From Mariniphaga sp963747515 (GTDB lineage: Bacteria; Bacteroidota; Bacteroidia; Bacteroidales; Prolixibacteraceae): DNA of 64,000 nucleotides. The stretch spans positions 124,001-188,000 of the forward strand of contig CAVVFN010000010.1 in assembly GCA_963747515.1 (NCBI GenBank). Direction: 5' to 3'. Each line of letters opens with the position of its first letter. Position 1 is the first letter of the stretch. Positions 46,683 through 55,289 of the stretch are shown here, in pieces. The notes beneath the pieces are model-generated. The model was not told where the DNA came from. It saw nothing but the letters and a program-made list of their open reading frames with translations, and searched no databases. A program made the translations under genes and the position numbers.

Positions 46683-47024
46683 ATGCAAAAAAATTTATTA
46701 CAAAATGAATTGTTAACGAAATGCCCTGTTCAGCACGCCCTGAAATTTATAGGAGGGAAATGGAGAATAGGAATTCTTTGGAGCATGAAAAAATCGCCCC
46801 GCAGATTTGGTGAACTTAAAAAAGATGTATTGGGTATTACTGAAAAAATGCTTATCCAGGAATTAAGGCACCTGGAAAATTTAGAAATTGTAAGCAGAAA
46901 GGCGTATTATCAGGTACCTCCCAAAGTTGAATACAGTTTGACCTAAAGAGGGAAAACTTTAATCCCTTTGATTGAAACCATCGTTTCATGGGGATACTCT
47001 GATATGGCCTTACCTGTTGGCTGA
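46683..47024 (+). pseudogene. HxlR-type regulator with an in-frame TAA
   Basis: The start MQKNLLQNELLTKCPVQHAL then GGKWRIGILWSMKKSPRRFG is the HxlR winged helix, with the sensor Cys in KCPV. The frame stops at codon 88 (TAA at 46944-46946) right after YSLT. It then continues in the same frame RGKTLIPLIETIVSWGY to a TGA at 47022. HxlR proteins there read SLTExGxxLIPxxxxxxxWG, so one Glu-to-stop change is enough. The truncated form would lose its dimerising C-terminal helix. Confidence 0.8.
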
Positions 47025-47222
47025 ACTCTGCTGGTAAACTGGTACTAATGGAACAGCCCATCGCAAAAAAGCAGAGAGGGTATACTTCAACCGGGTAGAG
47101 CAATCTCCCTGCCCTAAACCATTCTGGCAGACCTGCCCGACGACACTCGGGAACAACATGAACCCTATGAACAAAATGAACAAGGAAAACTAACTGAACC
47201 TGTTTCTCACGATTATCAGGAA

Positions 47223-48536
47223 TTATATGGCAAAATACGGTTTTCGTCTCATCCATGCCCCCCTGGTGAAATCGGGAAATTGCACCGGTGCATTTTTCTG
47301 TATCGAAATTCCCGATAGTTCAACGATGGCGCTCATAACCATGGAATCATAAACATCAATGGGAGCAGGTCCTTTCACCCGCACAGCATTGATAAATTCA
47401 CGCAACAGTATAAAATCCGTACCTCCATGCCCGCCAGAGTCTGAATCCTTTTCTGCCCACCATCTGTGAAGATATTCCTCCTCATAGGGTTTCCAGGATT
47501 CCCATTCATGATACTGAGGCGATTGTCCGGTAAGATAAATGCTTCCTTTTTCTTCATCGTAAACGCCAAGTGTACCCTGCAACAGCCAACGGTTGGAATA
47601 AGGCCTGGGTAACTGCATATCATAATTTATGACGAGGGTTTTGCCCTTCGCTGTTTTTAAAAGAGAAGTAACAATATCGCCCTGCTTGTACTGCAGGGAG
47701 GCATTGGGATGATTCTCCCCGAATTTTCGCTTCATATACGCATTGATTCCTCTGGAACCGGTTGCTGTTGAATAGATTTCTGTAAAAACATCGCCACAAT
47801 TTATATCCAGCCAGCTGAGTACCGGCCCTACACTGTGAGTGGGGTACTGATCGCGGTTGTATTCCAAAAGATACTTCGCAGGCCATTTTTGTTCGCCGGT
47901 ACTGGAATCGAAGAACCAGTGGTCGATACAGTCGTGTGAATGTGCACAATGCGAATGAACAACCTCTCCGAATAACCCCTTTCTGATCATATTTAATACA
48001 GCGAGGTTATCTCTTCGAAAACTCCAGTTTTCCAGCATCATGCATGGAATACCCGTACTTTCTGATTTCTCCACCAACTGCCAGCATGCATCCACTGTCA
48101 GGGCAGCCGGAACCTCAATCCCCGGATAAATTCCTCTTTGCATAGCATATAAAGCAATGGGTGCATGCGAATCCCAGTAAGTGGCAATGATAACCGCATC
48201 CAGCTTTTCTTTGTCCAGCATCTTTTGGTAGGATGTTTCATTCTCGTAATACAATGCAGGTTCCTGGTTTTTTTGCTTTTTACAGATGGAACAGGCATTT
48301 TCTGCTTTATTCTTAAAAAGATCGCATACTGCAACGATTTCAACATCTTCAATGCCCAGCAAATTCATCATAAGGCCCGTCCCACGGCCTCCCACACCAA
48401 TCATTCCGACTCTTATTTTTTTATCCCGGGACAAGGCACTTGTTGATACTGAGCTCAACGGACTGCTCAAACCCACTGCCAGGGAGGCTGAAACGCTGTT
48501 TTTTACAAAACTTCTTCTTGATAGCTCTTTCGACAT
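47223..48536 (-). CDS. GH109-like Gfo/Idh/MocA family protein, Tat-exported
   Basis: The ATG at 48536 (MSKELSRRSFVKNSVSAS) opens with a twin-arginine signal; the upstream 22 codons are not signal-like. It has 437 residues. The NAD-binding GMIGVGGRGTGLMM is followed by EVPAALTVDACWQLVEKS, MMLENWSFRR, GEVVHSHCAHSHD and YPTHSVGPVLSWLDIN, the hallmark segments of GH109 alpha-N-acetylgalactosaminidase-type enzymes. These use bound NAD+ for hydrolysis by elimination and addition. The standard dehydrogenase Lys is replaced as in GH109. It lies in a region with other glycan enzymes; the substrate is inferred only. Confidence 0.88.
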   Translation of the reverse strand: MSKELSRRSFVKNSVSASLAVGLSSPLSSVSTSALSRDKKIRVGMIGVGGRGTGLMMNLLGIEDVEIVAVCDLFKNKAENACSICKKQKNQEPALYYENETSYQKMLDKEKLDAVIIATYWDSHAPIALYAMQRGIYPGIEVPAALTVDACWQLVEKSESTGIPCMMLENWSFRRDNLAVLNMIRKGLFGEVVHSHCAHSHDCIDHWFFDSSTGEQKWPAKYLLEYNRDQYPTHSVGPVLSWLDINCGDVFTEIYSTATGSRGINAYMKRKFGENHPNASLQYKQGDIVTSLLKTAKGKTLVINYDMQLPRPYSNRWLLQGTLGVYDEEKGSIYLTGQSPQYHEWESWKPYEEEYLHRWWAEKDSDSGGHGGTDFILLREFINAVRVKGPAPIDVYDSMVMSAIVELSGISIQKNAPVQFPDFTRGAWMRRKPYFAI

Positions 48537-48589
48537 GACACAAAAAATTAAAATGATGGCTCCTTCACCTGTAACCTGCTGCAATTTAA

Positions 48590-48680
48590 GTAAAAATTCC
48601 AAAGGATGCTATCCCTCCGGCTAATCAAGCCGCTGCAATAAAATTTTTGCACATCCGCAAAGAAAAGCAGCCTCGACATC
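48590..48680. repeat. Copy of a dispersed intergenic repeat
   Basis: It shares AAGGATGCTATCCCT, AAATTTTTGCAC, and AAGAAAAGCAG ... GACATCCT with similar stretches at 61365-61450 and, more loosely, 54590-54655. The copies are diverged, and no gene lies within them. Confidence 0.5.
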
Positions 48681-48818
48681 CTGAATATTCAAACTTCTCA
48701 AACTATTTCAAACTATTTCAAATCCTCAAACTTCTCAAACCCTTCAAACATAACATTGAAACATTCGAACTCCTCAACCTATTTCAACCATTCAAACTTC
48801 TTCGAACCCTTCAACCCT
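48681..48818. repeat. TTCAAAC-type degenerate microsatellite
   Basis: About 15 units built on (T)TCAAAC(T) follow one another with a period of 8-10 bases (for example TTCAAACTTCTCAAACTATT). The other strand is G/A/T-rich. It lies between the GDCCVxC gene and the GH109-like gene, both minus strand, so it is in the leader region of the latter. Confidence 0.8.
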
Positions 48819-49028
48819 TTATTTGCAACAACCTGTTCCCTCCTGCACCGGAGGGCATTTAACCGTTCCGTAGCTGCAATATACGCAGCAGTCACCCGCT
48901 TTTGGTTTCAACACCTGCCTGCAGTTTTCACACTCGTAAAAAAACAGGCAGGAATCGGTGGGCATCGTTTCTTCTTTCGAATATCCGCATTCCGGACATG
49001 TAATAAACGACTGCAACAATACCTTCAT
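48819..49028 (-). CDS. GDCCVxC-domain small zinc-binding-like protein
   Basis: At 69 residues two knuckles (TCPECG, YECENC) precede the signature GDCCVYCSYGTVKCPP. This family of small proteins is known to include selenocysteine versions at the second position of the GDCC motif; here both are Cys codons (TGT/TGC), with no TGA. It is soluble, and the function is unknown. Confidence 0.85.
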   Translation of the reverse strand: MKVLLQSFITCPECGYSKEETMPTDSCLFFYECENCRQVLKPKAGDCCVYCSYGTVKCPPVQEGTGCCK

Positions 49029-49281
49029 CTTATTTTCTTTATGTATTTATCAACGACTTGCGAAATTAAAAGGTCTTATAAAACCATATCTTTTATTACA
49101 AATAAAGTCATTTTTTTTTCGCATAAAATACGACAGTTTTTCAAAGATGATTCATGGAATAACAGAATACATTTAGAACTCATTATGTGCAGATGCAACA
49201 ATCCGGTCAAAGTAGTTGTTTATGAATCAGCACTGGGGTGAATAAAAGATAAATTTGTCTCTTTAAGTAAAGGATAACGCT

Positions 49282-50406
49282 ATGCCAATATACATGGATC
49301 GACACGATGTTTCTGAAGCTGTTACTGCCGAAATTGTTGCCCGGATTCACCAGGAAGATTTGAAAATCCAGCACAAGTTCGGTTGCCGTGGTTTAACCTA
49401 CTGGTTCGATGATACCCGGAAGACAGCTTTTTGTTTGGTGGAAGCGCCCGATAAAAAAGCAATTGTAGAGATGCATGAACAGGCACATGGCGAAGTGCCT
49501 CATCAGATTATTGAAGTGGATGCAACAATTGTTGAATCGTTCCTGGGCAGAATTGAAGATCCGGCAAAAGCACAAAATACCGGTCTGAATATCATCAATG
49601 ACCCGGCCTTCAGGACATTGATGGTGGTAACCATCGAGCACCATTCCTTCCGCGATTTTAATCCTTCTTCCACTATTTCCAAAGGGAAGCAGATACTTAA
49701 ACAGATCATTGCAATGTTGATATCATTTGACGGCAATCTTGTTCAGCAAAACGATGAGGGCTTTTTAGTTTCATTCCGCAAAGTCACCGGAGCTTTGTTA
49801 TGTGCCTTAAAGATTCAGGAAACATATAAAACGTTAAGCAAACACTATCAGAATAATTATACCGGATTGAGTATCGGCCTGCAAGCCGGCGTTCCGGTAA
49901 CCGAAAAAAAATCCATCTTTGAAGATACCATTAAATCGGCCGAACGAATGGGATTTGTTTCCGTTGCTGAGATTGTGATCTCCACCGATGTGCTGCACCT
50001 CTACCAAAGTGAGAATTTGGGTGAAGTTCTTAAACGCAACAACATATGCATCCTGTCACCGGCGGAAGAAAAATTCATTGTTGCCTTTTTGGAGTTCACC
50101 GAAAAAGAATGGCAAAATCCTGAACTGAAAGTTGACGATTTTGAGAAAAACCTTGGCATCAGCAAATCAAAACTCTACCGTGAGATGATTCGCTTAACCG
50201 GGAAATCGCCAAATGTTTTTTTACTTTACTACAGGTTGCGAAAATCGCTTCAGTTACTGCAAAATCAAAAGGGAAATATATCTGAAGTTGCTTTCGGTTC
50301 AGGGTTTAACAGCCCCTCCTATTACGCAAAATGTTTCCGTAAAAAATACGGAATTATGCCTTCAGAATTTAGTTCTGCCATCAACGCTGTAGTTTTACAT
50401 CCCTGA
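49282..50406 (+). CDS. DUF4242 - cyclase-like - AraC helix-turn-helix fusion regulator
   Basis: At 374 residues, residues about 1-90 are DUF4242, a ferredoxin-like domain reported as nickel-binding (MPIYMDRHDV, VEAPDKKAIVEMHEQAHG). Residues about 108-240 look like a class III nucleotidyl cyclase domain that has lost its metal aspartates: VVTIEHHSF where active enzymes have a DI/DL, then NDEGFLVSF and GLSIGLQAGVPV. Residues about 265-370 are an AraC DNA-binding domain (GNISEVAFGSGFNSPSYYAK). A metal- or ligand-sensing transcription regulator is inferred. Its target may be the cupin gene downstream at 50733. Confidence 0.85.
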   Translation: MPIYMDRHDVSEAVTAEIVARIHQEDLKIQHKFGCRGLTYWFDDTRKTAFCLVEAPDKKAIVEMHEQAHGEVPHQIIEVDATIVESFLGRIEDPAKAQNTGLNIINDPAFRTLMVVTIEHHSFRDFNPSSTISKGKQILKQIIAMLISFDGNLVQQNDEGFLVSFRKVTGALLCALKIQETYKTLSKHYQNNYTGLSIGLQAGVPVTEKKSIFEDTIKSAERMGFVSVAEIVISTDVLHLYQSENLGEVLKRNNICILSPAEEKFIVAFLEFTEKEWQNPELKVDDFEKNLGISKSKLYREMIRLTGKSPNVFLLYYRLRKSLQLLQNQKGNISEVAFGSGFNSPSYYAKCFRKKYGIMPSEFSSAINAVVLHP

Positions 50407-50732
50407 GTTAAGTCAATCGTTCGCATTCGGTCATCGCGGAACAGAAACCAGCAGCAAAGCTGCAGCAGCTTTCATTAACGCTCTGGCGGCCCTGCTGCAG
50501 AAACAAGAATCCGTCAGGCACATACCTCCGAAGTTTAAAATCCAAATTTCATTTCTCTGAACTAAAATTGCTTGCAGAAGAACCATTTGTGCTATTTAAT
50601 GTGGTTCACTTGCCGTAGCTTTGATATCTGATATTAATGAGTATAAAATGATGAAATGAACAACAACAAGAATTTCCCTGACCGGTTAAAGGAAACAATA
50701 CAGTCGAAATAAATAAAAATGGAGGATTAAAC
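50407..50732 (+). other. Gap with a small 18-codon ORF
   Basis: At 50656-50712 the frame ATGAACAACAACAAG... encodes an 18-residue peptide (MNNNKNFPDRLKETIQSK) ending 20 bases before the cupin start. It could be a leader peptide or the start of a broken gene. A GGAGG ribosome-binding site is at 50721. Nothing else was seen. Confidence 0.3.
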
Positions 50733-51119
50733 ATGAAAATTGCAAAAGAAAACATCGAAGTAAAAATGGAAATTCCCGGTGCTGTTATCCGTCAACAGAC
50801 AGATTTTGGTGATGCATCCGGATTGGGAAAAATCAGCGGTGAGTATTTCAGCCTTTCCGCAGGAGTAGATACCACACCGCTTTTTATGGGTCTTGAAGGA
50901 AACCTTTGCCAATGCCCGCACTGGGGTTATCTGCTGGCGGGTCAGATCACCACCACCGATGCCGGTGGCAACCAGGAAACGGTGAACGCAAGTGATTTGT
51001 TTTACTGGCCCTCCGGGCATAATGTCAGGGTCAATGCTGATGCCGAGTTGGTTATGTTCAGCCCTCAGCATGAACATACCCATGTCATTAATCATATGAT
51101 TGAGAAAACCAGGGGTTAA
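50733..51119 (+). CDS. Small cupin-like protein
   Basis: At 128 residues with no signal, it has a cupin-like strand pattern with GNLCQCPHWGYLLAGQITTT, a DLFYWPSGHNVRV segment and a late EHTHVINHMIE that could bind metal. The RBS GGAGG at 50721 fixes the start. The downstream terminator ends the unit. The neighbouring DUF4242-AraC regulator suggests joint control. Confidence 0.75.
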   Translation: MKIAKENIEVKMEIPGAVIRQQTDFGDASGLGKISGEYFSLSAGVDTTPLFMGLEGNLCQCPHWGYLLAGQITTTDAGGNQETVNASDLFYWPSGHNVRVNADAELVMFSPQHEHTHVINHMIEKTRG

Positions 51120-51201
51120 GATTGTCACCGAGAACCATTCAGCCCTAAAAGGCAAACCATGCAATTGAATTCAGAATTTAAATGCCAGGGTTTTCTCCAC
51201 A

Positions 51202-51247
51202 AGATTCCATCTTATTTAATAGAAAATAAAGATGGAATCTGTTTTTT
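51202..51247 (+). terminator. Rho-independent terminator after the cupin gene
   Basis: AGATTCCATCTT (51202-51213) and AAGATGGAATCT (51229-51240) pair perfectly over 12 bp, followed by GTTTTTT (51241-51247). The rest of 51248-51514 shows no gene. Confidence 0.9.
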
Positions 51248-51514
51248 ATCCTGCCAGCAGTCCGTTATTGTTATCGACGGATTAATTCCTTTCGGGCAAA
51301 TCTAAACCATCGTGTTCCTCTTTCCTCTGGCTACCCCTGACTTGGCAATCCTTCTTAACCCGGTTTCAGACAACCTGCACCAGATCGCAGGTTCCGGCAC
51401 TTATGTATCTGACCAGCCGACTATTGTGGATCGGTTACCCGTTCGGATAACTGCTGCAGCTCATTGGCAAATCCAATTTTTATCTTATCTTGTACCCCAC
51501 ATTTTTTGCGTTGT

Positions 51515-53767
51515 ATGAAAGGAATCATTAAATCCGTTGATTCTGAACCGGGCATTCAGGAACAACTTTATCAGTTAATTTTCAAAAATGCAGCTATCGG
51601 CATAGCTAAAATAAACCGGGAGGGTTATTTCCTGAAAGTAAACAGAAAAGTAACTGAAATAACAGGATACACAGAAAAGGAACTGCTGCAAAAAACTTTT
51701 GCTGAAATTACTCATCCCGATGATTTGGAAAAGGATCTTAATCAGGCTGAAGCCCTGTTTCGTGGTGAAATCAGTTCCTACATCATGGAAAAAAGGTACA
51801 TCAGGAAAGATAAAACCATCGTTTGGGTCAAACTTACCGGCTCAGCCATCTTCAATGCCAGGGGTGGCTTCAGTGCATTCATTGGTATCATAGAAGACAT
51901 CTCTGAAAAGAAAAAGACAGAAGCAGAGCTGACTGTTAAACAGAAGCAACTATCCAGCACACTGAGCAGCATTTCCGACTATTACATGGCATTAGACAGG
52001 GATTGGCGCCTTGTGAAAATAAGCAGCGGTGCTGAAAAGGATATTTTTAAACAAGCCTCAGCAGATATAACCGGAAAAATAATCTGGGATCTCTTTCCGG
52101 TGCCTGATCACGATGTTTTTTTCAGGGAATATGAAAGAGCATTCCATGAAAATGTTCCTGTACATTTCGATGCATTTTCCATTTTAATAAGCAAGTGGTT
52201 CGAAGTACATGCCTATCCCAGGGAAAACCTTCTTGACGTTTTTTTCCGTGACATTACCCGGCAAAAGAATTCGGAAGAATTGTTGCGCAGGAAGATTGAG
52301 GAAAATGAGAAGATTATGGAATTAATGCCTGCTGCTGTCTGGATTTCAGAAGATCCAAAGTGTAACCTGATCCGGGGAAATCATATGGCAAACCAGTTTT
52401 ATGAAGCAGAAAAAGATGAAAATGTTTCTGCAAATGTAACGGCTGCCAGGCGCTTTTTTAAAAGCAACACAGAGTTAAAACCCGATGACCTGCCCATGCA
52501 AAAGGCAGCCACGGAAAACAAGCCGGTTTTTAACGATCCCATTGATGTACTGCTTCCCAGTGGCAAAGTGCTGCATATGTTTGGATCAGCTATACCACTG
52601 AATGATGAAGAAGGTAATGTAAGAGGTGCAATTGCAGCTTTTGTCGATATTACAAAACAGAGAAAAACGGAAAATGCCCTACGGAAAAGTGAAGAAAAAT
52701 TCCGGAATCTGGCCAACAACATCTCGCAACTGGCATGGATAGGCAACAGCAAAGGCCACATGTTGTGGTTCAACAAACGGTGGATCGATTACACCGGATT
52801 TTCCGGCGTTAAACCGGAAAGCCTGAAATGGAAAAACATTATTCATCCTGAACATTTTGAAAGGGTTACAAAGGAACTAAGCAAGTGCCTGAAAAAAGGA
52901 GTGATCTGGGAAGATACGTTTATGTTGAAAAGCAAAAGTGGAAATTACAGCTGGTTTCTCTGCAAGGCTGTTCCTGTATATGATGAGAAAAAGAAAATAA
53001 TAAGCTGGTTTGGCACCGGGACAAACATTCATGCCCAGCAGGAGAATGAAGAAAAACTTAAATTCGACAACAAACTTTTTGAAGACCTCCTGTATATTGC
53101 TGCACATGACCTGAAAAGCCCCGTTGCCAATATGTTTGGAGTACTGAGCCTTATGAATCAGTTGCCGCCGGAAAAAAAGGCAATGTTTCTGGACCGTTTC
53201 TGGGATATAGCCCATCAGCTGGAAAATACCATACATGGAATTACAGATATTTTACAGGTGCATAGTACCGATAAATCAGCAGCATCGGTTATCGATATAG
53301 AGAAATTGCTGAATAAGGTTCTGCGGGAGTTTAAAGAAAATTTAGATCCTGCTTCCGTGCATCTGACATTAAAAGTTCAGTCAGTCTTCTACATTGAAAC
53401 GTTCCTGTACAGCATTTTAAAGAACCTGATCAGCAATTCAGTAAAATATTGCCGTGAGGAGGTTCCCCTTAGCATTGAAATCAGCTCAGAAATGAAAGGC
53501 AGTTTTATCCTTTTAACCGTCCGCGACAACGGGAAAGGCATTGATATGGAAAAATACGGAGAAAAACTTTTTTCCCCTTTTCTCCGGTTCAATACCGGCA
53601 ATACTGCAGGTACAGGAATCGGACTGTACCTTACAAAAAATATTATCGGGTTGAATGGCGGAAAAATAGAGGTGGAAAGCAAACCGGGAGAAGGTACATC
53701 CTTCTGTTGCTATTTAAAAGAGTACCGGCAGGAATCGAAGGAAATATCCATCTCCTCATTTTTTTAA
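51515..53767 (+). CDS. Multi-PAS sensor histidine kinase (soluble)
   Basis: The ATG at 51515 (MKGIIKSVDSEPGIQEQ) leads straight into the first PAS; the earlier ATG at 51464 adds 17 unrelated codons. It has 750 residues and no membrane helix. Four PAS-like domains occur: one with GYFLKVNRKVTEITGY at about 15-140; a second with SISDYYMALDRDWRLV; a third with LMPAAVWISEDPKCN; a fourth with HMLWFNKRWIDYTGFSG. The phosphoacceptor is in YIAAHDLKSPVANMF and the ATPase has NLISNSVKYC, RDNGKGID and GTGIGLYL. It likely senses an intracellular signal. Its 3' end overlaps the convergent barrel gene by 12 bp. Confidence 0.93.
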   Translation: MKGIIKSVDSEPGIQEQLYQLIFKNAAIGIAKINREGYFLKVNRKVTEITGYTEKELLQKTFAEITHPDDLEKDLNQAEALFRGEISSYIMEKRYIRKDKTIVWVKLTGSAIFNARGGFSAFIGIIEDISEKKKTEAELTVKQKQLSSTLSSISDYYMALDRDWRLVKISSGAEKDIFKQASADITGKIIWDLFPVPDHDVFFREYERAFHENVPVHFDAFSILISKWFEVHAYPRENLLDVFFRDITRQKNSEELLRRKIEENEKIMELMPAAVWISEDPKCNLIRGNHMANQFYEAEKDENVSANVTAARRFFKSNTELKPDDLPMQKAATENKPVFNDPIDVLLPSGKVLHMFGSAIPLNDEEGNVRGAIAAFVDITKQRKTENALRKSEEKFRNLANNISQLAWIGNSKGHMLWFNKRWIDYTGFSGVKPESLKWKNIIHPEHFERVTKELSKCLKKGVIWEDTFMLKSKSGNYSWFLCKAVPVYDEKKKIISWFGTGTNIHAQQENEEKLKFDNKLFEDLLYIAAHDLKSPVANMFGVLSLMNQLPPEKKAMFLDRFWDIAHQLENTIHGITDILQVHSTDKSAASVIDIEKLLNKVLREFKENLDPASVHLTLKVQSVFYIETFLYSILKNLISNSVKYCREEVPLSIEISSEMKGSFILLTVRDNGKGIDMEKYGEKLFSPFLRFNTGNTAGTGIGLYLTKNIIGLNGGKIEVESKPGEGTSFCCYLKEYRQESKEISISSFF

Positions 53768-54334
53768 TCGCCCGACTTCCAGGCTCAGGCAGGGAAAGAA
53801 TACCGGTTGTTTTAAATTTATATTTGTCTGAAGATCGATTCCCAGGCTAAGGAAATTAAACGGGACTACCTTTAAAGCCAGTTTTGCTGCCAGCCCGGGC
53901 GTGAAAAATCGGTCTTCTTCATAATAGCTGTAGGAGGATGTACCCCCATAACCATTTACCGATTCCGTATACCTCTTCCCAAAAAAAGCAGCCAGTCCAG
54001 CCTGATAAAGTACCCTGAAAAATTTCTGACGGGTATATGTTCCAATCATGAATCCGAGCTGGTTAAATGCATCAGCCGGTATAGGGTCCATTAAAGTAAA
54101 TTCCCCGAACACAAAATAATCAATGGAATAGATCGTATTCCCCTTGTAAGCATCAAGTTCCAATCCACCTGTTACCCCTCCGTCGTAATTATCATACGGA
54201 CGGTAAATACCCGCTTTGGGATTTATTGAATATCCGGTAAATGATTGTCCGGATGAATTGAAACAACAAAACGAAAGAAAAAACAATACGGTACCTGCAT
54301 ATAATAAGAATAACTGAATTGATTTCTTAAACAT
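53756..54334 (-). CDS. Small outer-membrane beta-barrel-like protein
   Basis: At 192 residues the signal peptide ends FNSSGQS. The mature part has alternating strands (KAGIYRPYDNYDGGVTGGLE), a Tyr/Gly-rich centre and a typical closing LSLGIDLQTNINLKQPVFFPC. I do not recognise a named family. Its last 12 bases overlap the convergent PAS kinase gene. The region 54335-54589 holds no gene. Confidence 0.65.
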   Translation of the reverse strand: MFKKSIQLFLLYAGTVLFFLSFCCFNSSGQSFTGYSINPKAGIYRPYDNYDGGVTGGLELDAYKGNTIYSIDYFVFGEFTLMDPIPADAFNQLGFMIGTYTRQKFFRVLYQAGLAAFFGKRYTESVNGYGGTSSYSYYEEDRFFTPGLAAKLALKVVPFNFLSLGIDLQTNINLKQPVFFPCLSLEVGRLKK

Positions 54335-54589
54335 GTCAGTTGATTTAGATTGTTAATAAAGGAAATAAGAAGAATTTAAGTTTCTGTGTAACCATTTCAT
54401 AATGCACCGCGAACTATTAACCTGCAAGTAAGGAGGCTTCTGACTTTTTTTTCCGGATGGAATTAAAAAGAGAACCAGGCAAACGGGAATAATCTTCATT
54501 CCAGTGCAATTAAAGTATCTGACCAATTTACGAAATAAATTGTTGACATTTATTATATGTGATTGATATAAATCAAGCTGCACCAGCAC

Positions 54590-54655
54590 CTACCCCTGAT
54601 AAAGGCTCTGCGGGTACAATTTTGCATTTTTCCATATCTAAGCAGGGATGACATC
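54590..54655. repeat. Copy of a dispersed intergenic repeat
   Basis: GATAAAGGCTCTG, AATTTTGCA, and AAGCAGGG.TGACATC match the copy at 61399-61450. It forms the last codons of the broken methyltransferase, so the break in that gene lies in this repeat. Confidence 0.5.
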
Positions 54656-55062
54656 TACTGTTTTGTTCCCGTTGTATTTTTTCAGAAAAGACTCCCGTCT
54701 CAAATTTTGCCAGGCATAATAATCTGTCCAGATGGTTTCGGGCAACATATACGAGGCAACCGGCAGGTAACCTGCTTTTTGCATCTGAGCAACCTTATTG
54801 GGGATGGTATCTATTTCGGGATAGATTTTTTGCCAGAATTCCTGAATTTCGGCAGGCCGCTTTTCGGTAAACCAGGTGTTTTCCGTAACAGCAATGTATC
54901 CGCCCTGTTTCAAAAATTTTCGCCACTCGTTTAAGCCCCGCTCAAACCCAATGTTATAAATTGCGCCTTCCGACCAGATTAAATCAAACGCTTCCTCCTG
55001 AAACGGAAGATTTTCCATCGTACCGACAATGCCTTTCACACTGTCCTGAAAATTTCTGATAT
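54638..55062 (-). pseudogene. Internal fragment of a SAM methyltransferase (copy of the gene at 61698)
   Basis: The frame from MKGIVGTMENLPFQEEAFDL to NGNK is near-identical to codons about 100-230 of the intact gene (WSEGAIY, FERGLNEWRKFLKQGGYIAV, SFLKK(Y/F)NGN). The SAM-binding N-terminus is missing (match ends near 55062) and the last about 30 residues are replaced by repeat sequence. It cannot be a working methyltransferase. Confidence 0.9.
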
Positions 55063-55071
55063 TCCCGATGC

Positions 55072-55193
55072 CGTAACACTATAAAGCGTTCTGCAGCTGC
55101 ATGCCAGATGCTCATAAAACCCGATTCCGTAAATTATGATTTTTAGCCGGTTTATAAAAAAATGAACCAGACGTTAATGTCGTGTTACGGCTG
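55072..55193. repeat. 122-bp unit bounded by inverted repeats (attC- or MITE-like)
   Basis: GCCGTAACAC (55072-55081) and GTGTTACGGC (55184-55193) are perfect inverted copies. Inside them ATAAAGCGTTCTG pairs imperfectly with CAGACGTTAAT, one arm holding an extra base. A folded single strand with an extra-helical base is the layout of integron attC sites, though the outer GTTACGG fits GTTRRRY poorly. A miniature transposon is the other reading. It starts 10 bp past the methyltransferase break. Confidence 0.55.
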
Positions 55194-55289
55194 TTAATTT
55201 ACTTGCCGAAATACAATTTTAATATAAGTTAAGTATTATTTTTGTTCATTTAAGAACAAAACCAAAAGTTATTAACCACATTTATACCT

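Noticed and set aside
29779..46946. Reassignment of TAA to Glu as the cause of the two in-frame TAA codons
   Set aside because: Many intact genes in the window end normally at TAA (for example panC, mntP and the sulfatases) with proper terminators beyond, so TAA still ends translation.
55072..55193. Firm call of an integron attC site
   Set aside because: The outer bases fit RYYYAAC/GTTRRRY only partly and no integrase or second site is seen, so it is kept as a candidate only.
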